DNA from: Deltaproteobacteria bacterium
Lineage (GTDB): Bacteria; Bdellovibrionota; JACOXK01
Assembly: GCA_016186995.1 (NCBI GenBank)
Contig: JACPKQ010000020.1
Coordinates: 1-64,000, forward strand
Reading direction: 5' to 3'
DNA length: 64,000 bases
The notes under the pieces were generated by a model. That model saw only the letters and a program-made list of their open reading frames with translations, had not been told where the DNA came from and ran no database searches. Of the stretch, positions 49,016 through 58,418 are shown in pieces (position 1 is the stretch's first letter; each line of letters opens with the position of its first letter). Position numbers and translations under genes: made by a program.

Positions 49016-50242
49016 TTAAGCCTCCAAGGGATAGACACTCACAAGTGTATCTTGAAGTACTGTGTCAGAACCTTCTGGTATTGAAATAAAACAATTTGCA
49101 AGGGATAAAGAAAGCACATTACCCGAAGAGAGTTTTAAAGGTGTGACACTTTCAACCCCTAAGTTACTTTTAAGAACTCCTGGAATAAAAACATGTCTTT
49201 TTTGTTGGTGAATTTCTTCTGTTACATAAGCATTTTTTTCCTCTAAAAAATAACAACAACGATTTTGCATTTTACAAATGAGGGGATAAATAAAATGGTA
49301 GAATCCCACTTGAGCAGATAAAGGATTACCAGGTAGTCCAAAAATAAATGTGTCCGCTTTTCTTGAAAATAAAATAGGTTTTCCTGGTTTTATGGATACT
49401 TTATGAAAAATAATACGAGCTCCCAACTCCTCTAAAATTTCTTTAACAAAATCGTGTTTTCCTACAGAAACACCACCTGTTAAAATAAGAAACTGAGGTT
49501 CTTTTAAAAAAATTTGTTTTATTTTTTCAGAAAGTTTGAAAGGTTCATCTGGAGATATACCTTCGTCTTCAAATTCACATCCCTCTTTTTGAAAAAGTCC
49601 TAGAAGAGAAAAGGCATTGCTATTATAAATGTGATGTTCTTGTCTTTGCTCTTCGAGAGAAATAATCTCATTCCCCGTTGCAAGATAAGAAACTTTAACC
49701 TTCTTATAAACAGACAGCCTTTTCTCACCAAAGCTTGCAAGCACTCCTAAATCATTCGGTTCTATTTTTTTTCCTTTTCTAAAAATAAGACTCCCTTTTT
49801 GAATGTATTCACCTTGAAGTCGAATATGTGATCCTTTGTGGCAAGGCTTTGAAAAATAAGCCTGATCTCCTTTTACTTGAACTTCTTCTTTCATCACAAC
49901 AGAATCAGCGCCTTGAGGTAACGGAGCTCCCGTTGCAATTTCTTGGACAAAACCTTCTTGAAGAACAGAAAAGGAAGAGCCTGCACTTTGATAAGATTGA
50001 ATCGGCAAACTTTGAGGGTTTTCTCGAGAGGCACTTTCCACATCTTCTGCCCTCACAGCAAAACCATCCATTGCAGAGTTTGTAAAAACAGGCTGATCAA
50101 AACGAGCAAAAAGTGAGTGCTCTAAAATACGACCTACTGATTCTTGCAAGTTTATTACTTCAACCCCCAACTCTTTATTTGATTCACGGGTGATCCTTTG
50201 CTGTGCTTCTTTAAGACTTATCATGGCAGTATTATCCTCCAA
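49016..50242 (-). CDS. moeA: Molybdopterin molybdenumtransferase MoeA
   Basis: FTNSAMDGFAVRAEDV; LTGGVSVGKHDFVKEIL; IFGLPGNPLSAQVGF. Confidence 0.95.
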   Translation of the reverse strand: MEDNTAMISLKEAQQRITRESNKELGVEVINLQESVGRILEHSLFARFDQPVFTNSAMDGFAVRAEDVESASRENPQSLPIQSYQSAGSSFSVLQEGFVQEIATGAPLPQGADSVVMKEEVQVKGDQAYFSKPCHKGSHIRLQGEYIQKGSLIFRKGKKIEPNDLGVLASFGEKRLSVYKKVKVSYLATGNEIISLEEQRQEHHIYNSNAFSLLGLFQKEGCEFEDEGISPDEPFKLSEKIKQIFLKEPQFLILTGGVSVGKHDFVKEILEELGARIIFHKVSIKPGKPILFSRKADTFIFGLPGNPLSAQVGFYHFIYPLICKMQNRCCYFLEEKNAYVTEEIHQQKRHVFIPGVLKSNLGVESVTPLKLSSGNVLSLSLANCFISIPEGSDTVLQDTLVSVYPLEA

Positions 50243-51221
50243 TATTTACAAAACTTTGTACATTTCCAATTTGTCCCTTTCCTAAATCATGGTGTTTGGG
50301 TTTCAATCGTAAGTTTTCTATTAATGTCTCTTCTAGTTTTTTCTCCCAATGCGAAGAACGTAAAATAGAAAGAAGATTTCTATCTTCCTGGCTAAAGAGG
50401 CACAGTTTGAGATCTCCTTTGGCTGTTATCCTGATTCTATTACATTTATCACAAAAATTATGTGATAAAGGAGAAATAAAACCAATTTCTCCTTTTCCCC
50501 CATCCACTTTAAAATAAGAAGAAGGCCCGGTTTGTTCTTTTTGAATTTTGGGGGTTAAAGAAAACTTTTCTTTTATTCTTAAAAGCGCCTCATGATTTGA
50601 AAAATAATAAACTTGATGCTCAGCTTGAGTAAAACCTGTCGGCATAAACTCAATAAACCGTACAATAAAAGGATAGTGAATAGAAAATCTTACAAAATCA
50701 AAAAGCTCTTCATCATTCATACCCTTGACAAGAACGGCGTTTATTTTAATAGGCTCCAAACCTACGTCATAGGCTTTCACAATACCTTTTTTGACTCTTT
50801 CTAAACTTAAAGTTTGCGTTATTTTTTGAAAAGATTTTTCATTTAGAGAATCAAGACTTACATTGACTCTGTGAAGGCCTGCTTCTTTTAAATCAAAGGC
50901 TTTCTTTTCAAGAAAAAAACCATTTGTAATCAAAGAAATATCTTGAATATAAGAATTGTCGCGCAAAACCCTCACAATATCTACAATATCTTTTCTCAAG
51001 AGAGGTTCTCCCCCAGTAAGTTTAACTTTTCTAATCCCTAGTCTTCCTAAAACAATAAAAAGTTTTTCGATATCAGCAACTGTTAAATAAGAATGATCAG
51101 GTACAAATTCTTGTTTAAAAAGTGAAGGTCTGCAATAAAAACATTGAAAATTACACTTATCAGTCACAGAAAGTCTTACGTAATCAATTTTTCTATTGTA
51201 TGGATCAATGAGTTGCTTCAT
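50232..51221 (-). CDS. moaA: GTP 3',8-cyclase MoaA (radical SAM)
   Basis: VTDKCNFQCFYCRP CxxxCxxC; KLTGGEPLLRKD; C-terminal CDKCNRIRITAKGDLKLCLF and GG end. Confidence 0.96.
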   Translation of the reverse strand: MKQLIDPYNRKIDYVRLSVTDKCNFQCFYCRPSLFKQEFVPDHSYLTVADIEKLFIVLGRLGIRKVKLTGGEPLLRKDIVDIVRVLRDNSYIQDISLITNGFFLEKKAFDLKEAGLHRVNVSLDSLNEKSFQKITQTLSLERVKKGIVKAYDVGLEPIKINAVLVKGMNDEELFDFVRFSIHYPFIVRFIEFMPTGFTQAEHQVYYFSNHEALLRIKEKFSLTPKIQKEQTGPSSYFKVDGGKGEIGFISPLSHNFCDKCNRIRITAKGDLKLCLFSQEDRNLLSILRSSHWEKKLEETLIENLRLKPKHHDLGKGQIGNVQSFVNIGG

Positions 51222-52518
51222 AAATACCTTTTCTTAAATATTGAACTCCATAATAAACACCACTACCCACTAAAAGAGCTCCTCCTGCATGCCAAAATAC
51301 AAAAGCACAACTTGTAGCCACTAAAGACACAACTTCTTTAAAACCACGAATTAAAAAAGCGCGCTTACAAAGATCAAAAGCTGGAAATATAAATAAAATC
51401 CCCAAAAGAGGTTTTGGGAAGTGTGTTGCAAGGGTCAAGAAAAAAGAACCTAATAAAAGTGCAACGGTTATTTTTAAAAAGCCCAAAAATACAATACTAA
51501 AACCAGTACGCGCTCCAAATATCATTTGTGCTGCTAAGCCCCCTGCACCATGACACGAAGGCATACCTCCAAAGGGGCACGTCAGTAAGTTGACCAAACC
51601 TACAGATTTTGAGATCTCTGAAACACCCACATGAGATTGTGGAAACTCATCTTGAATGAGAAGTGCTGGAGAAAAAATAGAGTTAGCCATTGTGAGGGGA
51701 AGCTGAATAAGGATCAGCAACAATATTGTTTGAGTACTGGATGACATGAAAGAATCGGGGGATGACAATAATGGTAGTTGGAGAAACTCTAATGAAAACC
51801 CTATATGAGGAAAAGCAAGCACCCCACTGTCAGATAAAACAAAAATACCAAAACCAAAAATTAAAAAAGTGAGAAGAAATTGTAATTTATGAAAGAAAAA
51901 GAACAAAAAGAAAATGACAAAAAAGAATAAGATCCCTATTAAGACACCCTCGCCCCACTCCTCTCCCATCAAGGGAGAGGGCGTTGAGAAGATTAATTCG
52001 AAGGCTTTTTTTAAAAAAACAATTCCCAAGCCCAGTTGGATCCCTCGAATGACAGCTTGTGGAAAAAAACGATAGAGTTTTTCGAAAAGATGGAGGTCAT
52101 TCAAAATAAGGATCACAACTCCCAAACAAAAACCTGCCAAGAGTAACTCTCCTTGAGAAACTCCGTAAGTAATAGCGTAAAGCCCCATTGCCTTCATAGG
52201 CTGCAAAGGAAGTGGAATTTTAAAGATAAACCCAATCACAATGTGACAAAGACCACTCCAAAAAAGAATACTTAAAGGGTTAAAACCTGCATGTTGTGAC
52301 AAACCCACTATGAGTATAAAAAAAAGTGGAAGATCTCCAAGTGCACCTGAAATTTCATGAATATAAAAAGAAAGCTTGTTCAAAAAATCTCCTTTCCAAA
52401 CTTGGGGAGGAAGAAGCGTTTCCATTTCTTCCCTATCGGTCTTAAACCTTAACAACAATGGATCCCCGTTTTCACGGGGATGACATTCTGCCGTAGGTTT
52501 TAAGACTCGGAGAATCAA
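51205..52518 (-). CDS. MOT1-like sulfate/molybdate transporter
   Basis: PLQPMKAMGLYAITYGVSQGELLLAGF and PFGGMPSCHGAGGLAAQMIFGARTG; Moco operon context; contains repeat-derived TPSPLMGEEWGEG. Confidence 0.8.
   Translation of the reverse strand: MILRVLKPTAECHPRENGDPLLLRFKTDREEMETLLPPQVWKGDFLNKLSFYIHEISGALGDLPLFFILIVGLSQHAGFNPLSILFWSGLCHIVIGFIFKIPLPLQPMKAMGLYAITYGVSQGELLLAGFCLGVVILILNDLHLFEKLYRFFPQAVIRGIQLGLGIVFLKKAFELIFSTPSPLMGEEWGEGVLIGILFFFVIFFLFFFFHKLQFLLTFLIFGFGIFVLSDSGVLAFPHIGFSLEFLQLPLLSSPDSFMSSSTQTILLLILIQLPLTMANSIFSPALLIQDEFPQSHVGVSEISKSVGLVNLLTCPFGGMPSCHGAGGLAAQMIFGARTGFSIVFLGFLKITVALLLGSFFLTLATHFPKPLLGILFIFPAFDLCKRAFLIRGFKEVVSLVATSCAFVFWHAGGALLVGSGVYYGVQYLRKGIYEATH
51947..51988. repeat. 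CTCTCCC-ATCAA-GGGAGAG repeat inside transporter CDS
   Basis: Direct reading; translated STPSPLMGEEWGEGV. Confidence 0.65.
52459..52484. repeat. TGGATCCCCGTTTTCACGGGGATGAC palindrome at transporter 5' end
   Basis: Direct reading; encodes CHPRENGDPLL. Confidence 0.65.
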
Positions 52519-52562
52519 ACTCTATCGTACCGAAGTTATCACGCTTTGGAAGGAAAAAAATA

Positions 52563-52574
52563 TGACCTAGATCA
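52563..52574. promoter_or_regulatory. FNR-like box TGAC-CTAG-ATCA between Moco/transporter operon and porin gene
   Basis: Fits TGAYN4RTCA; -10-like TATACT at 52594-52599. Confidence 0.5.
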
Positions 52575-52713
52575 ATTTTACTAATATAAATTATATACTT
52601 CGTGAGTATACCCTTCACTCTCGTTCAGGGTGACAGGGGGTTTCCAGGGATGACAAAGAGGGAAAGGGAGATGATAATAAGAGAAGTGAGTACAGTTAAA
52701 AAAAGGAGACAAG

Positions 52714-53856
52714 ATGAGAATAAAAATCACACGTTTTTTTGTAGGTGGATTCTTTTTATTAAGCTTATGGACGATGCCACAAGTAAGAGCTGAAAATAAT
52801 GTAACTTTAGCTAACGTTTTGACAAAGTTAAAAATTAAAGGACGTGCAGCCATGGGGTATCTGAGAGGTGGGCGTATGTCTTCTTTTCCATCGGGTTCTT
52901 TTGACATCCCTGATGCAAAAATTATTTTTAATTTTTTTCCTGATAATAATATTGATTTAACAGCTCGTTTCAACCTGAATAATGCTGGTGGATCCGCTGC
53001 CTCAGGTGCTACGAATGCTCCTTTAGTCGATTATCTTTATATACAAGGCAAAGATTTCATACCTTCTTTAAAAGGTACCCCTTGGAGTTTGAATGGTAGG
53101 CTTGGAAGGGCAAAAATAGGGGTTGGAGAAGAAACCTGGTCAGATAACCCTATTGAAGGACCTTTGCCCTCTAACTCTGCTGCAGCCTTAGGTGGAAGTG
53201 ATGAACTGGTAGAACTTTCTGGAAAATTTTGGGCTGTGAGTATTGGAAATGGAAGCCGAGGGGTTGTAACAGATACAAGTGTTGCTAAAGCTGTTTATGC
53301 AAGGCTTTTTTATACACCCTTAGATTCTTTGTATATCAGTGGATATTATTACAACTCAGGACAACTTGGAATAACTTCATCAGAAGCCTCTATTGCAGGG
53401 CTTGTAGCAGTACCTGCCGGTGCAACAAATTGGAAACGGCAGGTGTGGGGTGGAGATATACGGTATGATTTTAAAAAAGGGAAAAAATTTGTAAAACCCC
53501 TCTTTTTTTCTGATAGTAAAGCTGCTTTTCGCGTTTCGTTAGCTCAATTTAAAGATAGTGTAAGGGGTGCGGCTAATAGAAATGGAACATTTGGGCACAT
53601 CGATGGCATTTATAATTTTACATCATCATTTTTTGTGGCAGCGCGACTCAGTGGCATTCAATTAGCGGGCTCACAAACACAATCTATAAATACCGTAACA
53701 ACCCATTATTATGGGCGTGCCTCTTTAGGTGGTGGTTATCGTTGGTCAGACAATGTTTGTGTAAAGCTCAGTTACGATTACAACAAAAATGGAGGGGCTG
53801 GCACTAACGATGCCAATGATGATTTAGTTTCAGTGCTTCTCACGATGGCATTGTAA
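52714..53856 (+). CDS. Probable outer-membrane porin
   Basis: Signal peptide; beta-barrel pattern with aromatic girdles; GGAGAC SD. Confidence 0.7.
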   Translation: MRIKITRFFVGGFFLLSLWTMPQVRAENNVTLANVLTKLKIKGRAAMGYLRGGRMSSFPSGSFDIPDAKIIFNFFPDNNIDLTARFNLNNAGGSAASGATNAPLVDYLYIQGKDFIPSLKGTPWSLNGRLGRAKIGVGEETWSDNPIEGPLPSNSAAALGGSDELVELSGKFWAVSIGNGSRGVVTDTSVAKAVYARLFYTPLDSLYISGYYYNSGQLGITSSEASIAGLVAVPAGATNWKRQVWGGDIRYDFKKGKKFVKPLFFSDSKAAFRVSLAQFKDSVRGAANRNGTFGHIDGIYNFTSSFFVAARLSGIQLAGSQTQSINTVTTHYYGRASLGGGYRWSDNVCVKLSYDYNKNGGAGTNDANDDLVSVLLTMAL

Positions 53857-53880
53857 CGAATTATCGTCGAAAAATATGGC

Positions 53881-54615
53881 CTAGATCGAGAACTTTTTAT
53901 AGAGTTTCAGGCTTGCTTCAATATCATTCGAACTCACATGTTTATGAGATAAAGGAAGGATGATATTATCCTCTCTGAAAATATGAAGTCTCACCGTTTC
54001 TATGAGTGACTTTCCCTGCTCGAGCGCAGTATCTAAAACAACAATAGAAGATTTTTCTTGGGGTAAGCGAGGTGCCATCCCTAAAAGATTAAAACACACG
54101 GAGGCCGTTTGAAGAATTTTTATATGATCTTCCTCCATCATATCTACCGGGGTCATAGGGGCCTCATTATGACTGTGCTCGCCATTCTCTAACAATTTTT
54201 TATGAAGAAGAGGAAAAAGAATTTTCTCTTCTTTTTGATGATGTTTCAAAAACTCAGAATCAAAAAACTGAAAAAATTCTTTAAATTGATGAAAACTTTC
54301 CTTTCGCGGCCCCTTTTCTTGAACACTTAAGAGAGCTTCTTCAAATTGATCAAGTTCTTTTTTGAATTTAATATGTTCATCGTTAAGTTTTTGTAAAAAA
54401 GGGTGCATATCTTGATAAGCAACCAGTTCTTCCTTTTTAAGTGGTTCGTAGCTGTCGGGTGGGTCCATTGGGGAAAACTCCAGAGTTTCTAGATTTTTTG
54501 CAACACTTCTTTGTAAGGGATCATTTTTTTGTGTTTCACGTAAGTCCATTTTTTTCTCCTTTGAGTAGGGCGACGGAAAACTCGAATTCATGAGAGAGAG
54601 GGGGTATGTTTTCAA
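53881..54615 (-). CDS. Hemerythrin-like HHE-domain protein
   Basis: HPFLQKLNDEHIKFKKELDQFEEALL...FLKHHQKEEKILFPLLHKK...MEEDHIKIL...HIFREDNIILPLSHKH. Confidence 0.85.
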   Translation of the reverse strand: MKTYPLSLMNSSFPSPYSKEKKMDLRETQKNDPLQRSVAKNLETLEFSPMDPPDSYEPLKKEELVAYQDMHPFLQKLNDEHIKFKKELDQFEEALLSVQEKGPRKESFHQFKEFFQFFDSEFLKHHQKEEKILFPLLHKKLLENGEHSHNEAPMTPVDMMEEDHIKILQTASVCFNLLGMAPRLPQEKSSIVVLDTALEQGKSLIETVRLHIFREDNIILPLSHKHVSSNDIEASLKLYKKFSI

Positions 54616-54621
54616 TGACGG

Positions 54622-56175
54622 TTAGCACTTTACCTCCGAGTTTGTGCGATCGTAATACCACCAATTCAAAACAAGACAAATAAAATAATAAAGTGCAAAA
54701 CCATACAGTGCATACTCGGGATGCCCTATTTTAATTTGCTTTCCAAATACTTGCGGAATAATAAAAGCCCCATAAGCTGCGATTGCTGAAGTCCACCCTA
54801 ATACCGGACCTGCTTGATTTTTTTCAAAAATATAGGGAATACTTCTAAAAGTAGAACCATTTCCAATTCCTGTAGTAATAAATAAAATAAGAAATAAAAT
54901 GAGAAACGGAAAAAAATAAGTCTCAGGGGTTGTAGCTGTACGAGCACTCACCGTGCAATAAGCAACACCCAAAGCGGCGCCAATCATGGCGACCGTTGTC
55001 CAATGAGTCACTTTAGAACCACTCTGGATTTTATCAGAAAGCCACCCACCTATAGGGCGAACAAGAGAACCGACTAAGGGGCCTAACCAGGCATAAGCAA
55101 AAGGATTCGGTGCATGTGGATTTAAAGAACCATTGGGCAATACCCCAAAAATATCTTGAATCAATTTTGGAAAAGCTGCCGAGTAACCAATAAAGGAACC
55201 GAATGTCATGGTATAAATAACCGTCATCACCCAATTATGCTTATTATTAAAAATAGCAAATTGTTTATGAAGATTGCTTTTAAGCTCTCCAGGTGAAAGA
55301 TACTTCATGAAAAGAACAGTCAGAAAAATGGTAATAGGTAAAACAATCCACATATTCCATTGAAGTTGTAGTAAAAGAATAAGCCCTATTGCGGCAGCCA
55401 CCCCCCCCAAAGCGATGAGAAACAAAATTTTCCCGAAACTTACAAGTGTCGAACCTAACTCAGGTGAAGCTCCCAATAAATTATTCATCCCGAAAAAGGA
55501 GGCAACTGCAATCACGATCAGAATAGGCACCCATGTAAACCCACAGTTTTGAATATAAATAAAAGTTTCTTTTAAAATTTGCCCTTCACCACCTAAAACA
55601 CCAAACAAAGCAAAACCCATGGTCAAGGGAAGCAGAACTTGCATCACACTGACACCCAGATTTCCAAGACCTGCATTTAAGCCCAATGCAGTTCCTTGCA
55701 TGCTTTTAGGAAAGAAAAAACTAATATTTGACATGGACGAAGCAAAGTTACCCCCACCAAAACCAGAAAGTGCAGCTAAGACAGCAAAAATCATATAGGA
55801 AGTATTCTTATCTTGAAGTGCTACTCCAACACCTACTGTTGGAATAAGAAGTAAGGCTGTTGTGAGGAAAATGACATTCCTTCCACCGCCAATGGCTATT
55901 AAAAAAGAATTAGGAATTCTAAACGTAGCCCCAGCAAGACCTGCGATAGCAGGAAGTGTGTAGAAAAGAGCCCGATTCGCAGCTGGATCTGGATCAAATA
56001 CAAAACCCAAATTTTGCATCTGAACAATAATAATGCTCCAGATCATCCACACAGCAAAGGCAAGCAAAAGACAAGGAATGGATATAAGAAGATTACGCAT
56101 CGCACTTTTTTTACCTTGAGAATTCCAAAACTTTAGATCTTCCACATTCCATTCTTTAATATTTACTGATTTCAT
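54622..56175 (-). CDS. narK: Nitrate/nitrite transporter NarK (second copy)
   Basis: MFS; FRIPNSFLIAIGGGRNV, GFGGGNFASSMSNISFFFPKSMQGTALGLNAGLGNLGVS. Confidence 0.93.
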   Translation of the reverse strand: MKSVNIKEWNVEDLKFWNSQGKKSAMRNLLISIPCLLLAFAVWMIWSIIIVQMQNLGFVFDPDPAANRALFYTLPAIAGLAGATFRIPNSFLIAIGGGRNVIFLTTALLLIPTVGVGVALQDKNTSYMIFAVLAALSGFGGGNFASSMSNISFFFPKSMQGTALGLNAGLGNLGVSVMQVLLPLTMGFALFGVLGGEGQILKETFIYIQNCGFTWVPILIVIAVASFFGMNNLLGASPELGSTLVSFGKILFLIALGGVAAAIGLILLLQLQWNMWIVLPITIFLTVLFMKYLSPGELKSNLHKQFAIFNNKHNWVMTVIYTMTFGSFIGYSAAFPKLIQDIFGVLPNGSLNPHAPNPFAYAWLGPLVGSLVRPIGGWLSDKIQSGSKVTHWTTVAMIGAALGVAYCTVSARTATTPETYFFPFLILFLILFITTGIGNGSTFRSIPYIFEKNQAGPVLGWTSAIAAYGAFIIPQVFGKQIKIGHPEYALYGFALYYFICLVLNWWYYDRTNSEVKC

Positions 56176-56177
56176 GA

Positions 56178-57677
56178 TCACTCCTCTGCAAATGCATCTT
56201 CGTGTTCTTTGAGAAAAAAAGCACAATATATAAAACTAAAAAAAGCCCCTACTGCTACACAATAAAAAAAGGTTTTATCATCAACCAACGAATACAAAAC
56301 AAGATAGAAGACAGCGCCCACATTACCATAGGCCCCTGCCATACCTGCAACCTGTCCTGTCATTCTTCGATTCACTGTGGGAATAATAGCATAGGTTGCC
56401 CCTTCAGCTCCTTGAACAAACACGGAACAAAGAATGGTAATGACAATAGCAACAATAAGCCACACATTTCCTGAAAACTGGGGAATCACTGTTTGAACAC
56501 CATCAACAATAGGCCCCCATTTTCCGATAAAGCCCATTGCCAGAAAACCACACGTAATTCCAACCATGTAAATCAACATTGTACGTTTCCGGTGCCCCAT
56601 GCGATCAGAGAGCCACCCCCCCAAAGGACGTGCAAACAGATTCACAAAGGCAAAGGAAGAAGCAATTAAACCAGCTGCTGTCGCGCTCACAGTAAAGACT
56701 TTTTCAAAAAACATTGGCAACATGGAAACAACAGCAAGTTCTGCACCAAAGTTTGCAAAATAGGTAGTATTGAGAGCCGCTACATTACTCCACGCATATT
56801 TATCTTTTTCTGCGACCCCCTTCTGCAAAATAGGAAGATTAACATGTAATACCTTTAAGCAATGCACAATGTAAACAAGCCCTAAACCCCAGTAAACAAC
56901 ATAGATGTATTGGGTTCCTACGATTCCCCCTATGCGCCATGTTAGAAGACCGAGAGCTCCCATTAACGGAGCTGACCATATGAGGTATTGGAATAAATCC
57001 ACATAAGAAGACACAGTCATTGGCTGAACTTTTTCTACTTTTCTAAAGTGAAATAATTTGCTGACACCTGATTGAGGCACATCACGCACAAGAAAATAAT
57101 ACATAACACCGTAAACCAAACATACAAAACCATTAAGTGCCATAGCATAACGCCAACCATCCGTATAAGAACCAAAAAGTGTAAGAGCAACCCACGGTAA
57201 AGTCATCGCGGCAAAGGCTGAACCAAAGTTTCCCCAACCCGCATAAAATCCCTGAGCAAAACCAACATGCTTAGGAGGAACCCACTGTGCAACCATTTTA
57301 ATTCCAATTACAAAACTGGTGCCAATAACACTGAGAACCAAACGCGAAATAAGTAGTTGAGCAAATGTATTACCAAATGCAAATACAAACGTTGGAATAG
57401 ACATCGCAACCAGAAGTAGCGAGAAAATGAGCCTCGGTCCAAAGCGATCAATGAGTGCTCCGATAATAACCCGTCCTGGAATTGTAAGTGCAACATTGCA
57501 AATCGCAAAAATCTTCAGATGTTCAGCAGTCAGCCACCCCACATTTTTCAACATAGTTGTCGCAAGAGGAGCCATGTTAAACCATACATAGAATGAAATA
57601 AAAAAAGCAATCCAGGTAAAGTGAATAACTCTAATTTCTTCTCTATCAATTTTAAAAAGATCTCTTACTTTCATCAA
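56178..57677 (-). CDS. narK: Nitrate/nitrite transporter NarK (first copy)
   Basis: MFS; WVPPKHVGFAQGFYAGWGNFGSAFAAMTLPW; overlaps the nar operon. Confidence 0.92.
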   Translation of the reverse strand: MMKVRDLFKIDREEIRVIHFTWIAFFISFYVWFNMAPLATTMLKNVGWLTAEHLKIFAICNVALTIPGRVIIGALIDRFGPRLIFSLLLVAMSIPTFVFAFGNTFAQLLISRLVLSVIGTSFVIGIKMVAQWVPPKHVGFAQGFYAGWGNFGSAFAAMTLPWVALTLFGSYTDGWRYAMALNGFVCLVYGVMYYFLVRDVPQSGVSKLFHFRKVEKVQPMTVSSYVDLFQYLIWSAPLMGALGLLTWRIGGIVGTQYIYVVYWGLGLVYIVHCLKVLHVNLPILQKGVAEKDKYAWSNVAALNTTYFANFGAELAVVSMLPMFFEKVFTVSATAAGLIASSFAFVNLFARPLGGWLSDRMGHRKRTMLIYMVGITCGFLAMGFIGKWGPIVDGVQTVIPQFSGNVWLIVAIVITILCSVFVQGAEGATYAIIPTVNRRMTGQVAGMAGAYGNVGAVFYLVLYSLVDDKTFFYCVAVGAFFSFIYCAFFLKEHEDAFAEE

Positions 57678-57689
57678 AGTTTCTTCAAA

Positions 57690-58418
57690 TTAATTGTTCC
57701 GTGGACGAGTCACCGTCCACACCGTTTCAGCTCGACGCACCTTTTTTCGATCCCAATACCAAATGACAACTTGATAAGGCCTCCACACATAATGCAAAGG
57801 CACCATAAGAAAATGAATCAATCTTGTAAAAGGAACCAAAAGAATGATGAGAAATGCTCCTACAATATGAAGCTTAATCACCCAAGGCATCGCTTGCACA
57901 GCTCCTATTTCCGGGTTGAATTTAAAAATCGACCACAGATAAGGGGAGAGATCAGCCGCAAACCACGATGATCCCCAACGATAACCTAAGGCACTCCAAC
58001 AACCTAAAATCACTTGTGCTAATAATAAAAACTCAATAAAAATATCTGCGGGGCTTGTGACAACACGAATGCGCGCCTGGGAAAGACGTCTTACAATAAG
58101 TCCTACAAGACCTACGAGAACTAAAACCCCGAAAGTAAAAGCAGTGACTTCAAGAATAATGAGACGAATAGGCTGACTATTCCACAAAAGTTGTGTTTTT
58201 GGAAACATAAAAGCAAGAAGATGACCGAAAAAAACAACCACAATACCCCAGTGAAAAGGCACAGACCCCCAAAAAAGTTTTCTTCCCTCTAAAAACTGGC
58301 TTGAAAAAGAAGAAACTGTAAAGCCCGATTGGCGATAACGATAAATACAGCCAATCGCAAAAATAACGAGAGCTAAATAAGGTAATGCCACAAACAAAAA
58401 ACTATCTAACATATTCAT
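57690..58418 (-). CDS. narI: Respiratory nitrate reductase gamma subunit NarI
   Basis: VPFHWGIVVVFFGHLLAF; MPWVIKLHIVGAFLIILLVPFTRLIH. Confidence 0.94.
   Translation of the reverse strand: MNMLDSFLFVALPYLALVIFAIGCIYRYRQSGFTVSSFSSQFLEGRKLFWGSVPFHWGIVVVFFGHLLAFMFPKTQLLWNSQPIRLIILEVTAFTFGVLVLVGLVGLIVRRLSQARIRVVTSPADIFIEFLLLAQVILGCWSALGYRWGSSWFAADLSPYLWSIFKFNPEIGAVQAMPWVIKLHIVGAFLIILLVPFTRLIHFLMVPLHYVWRPYQVVIWYWDRKKVRRAETVWTVTRPRNN

Noticed and set aside
52519-52713. Moco riboswitch in the leader of the Moco operon
   Set aside because: No recognisable Moco-RNA consensus; sequence is mostly AT-rich plus repeats
53869-53893. FNR-like TGGC-CTAG-ATCG near the porin 3' end
   Set aside because: Resembles the 52563 box but both half-sites are degraded and it lies between convergent gene ends
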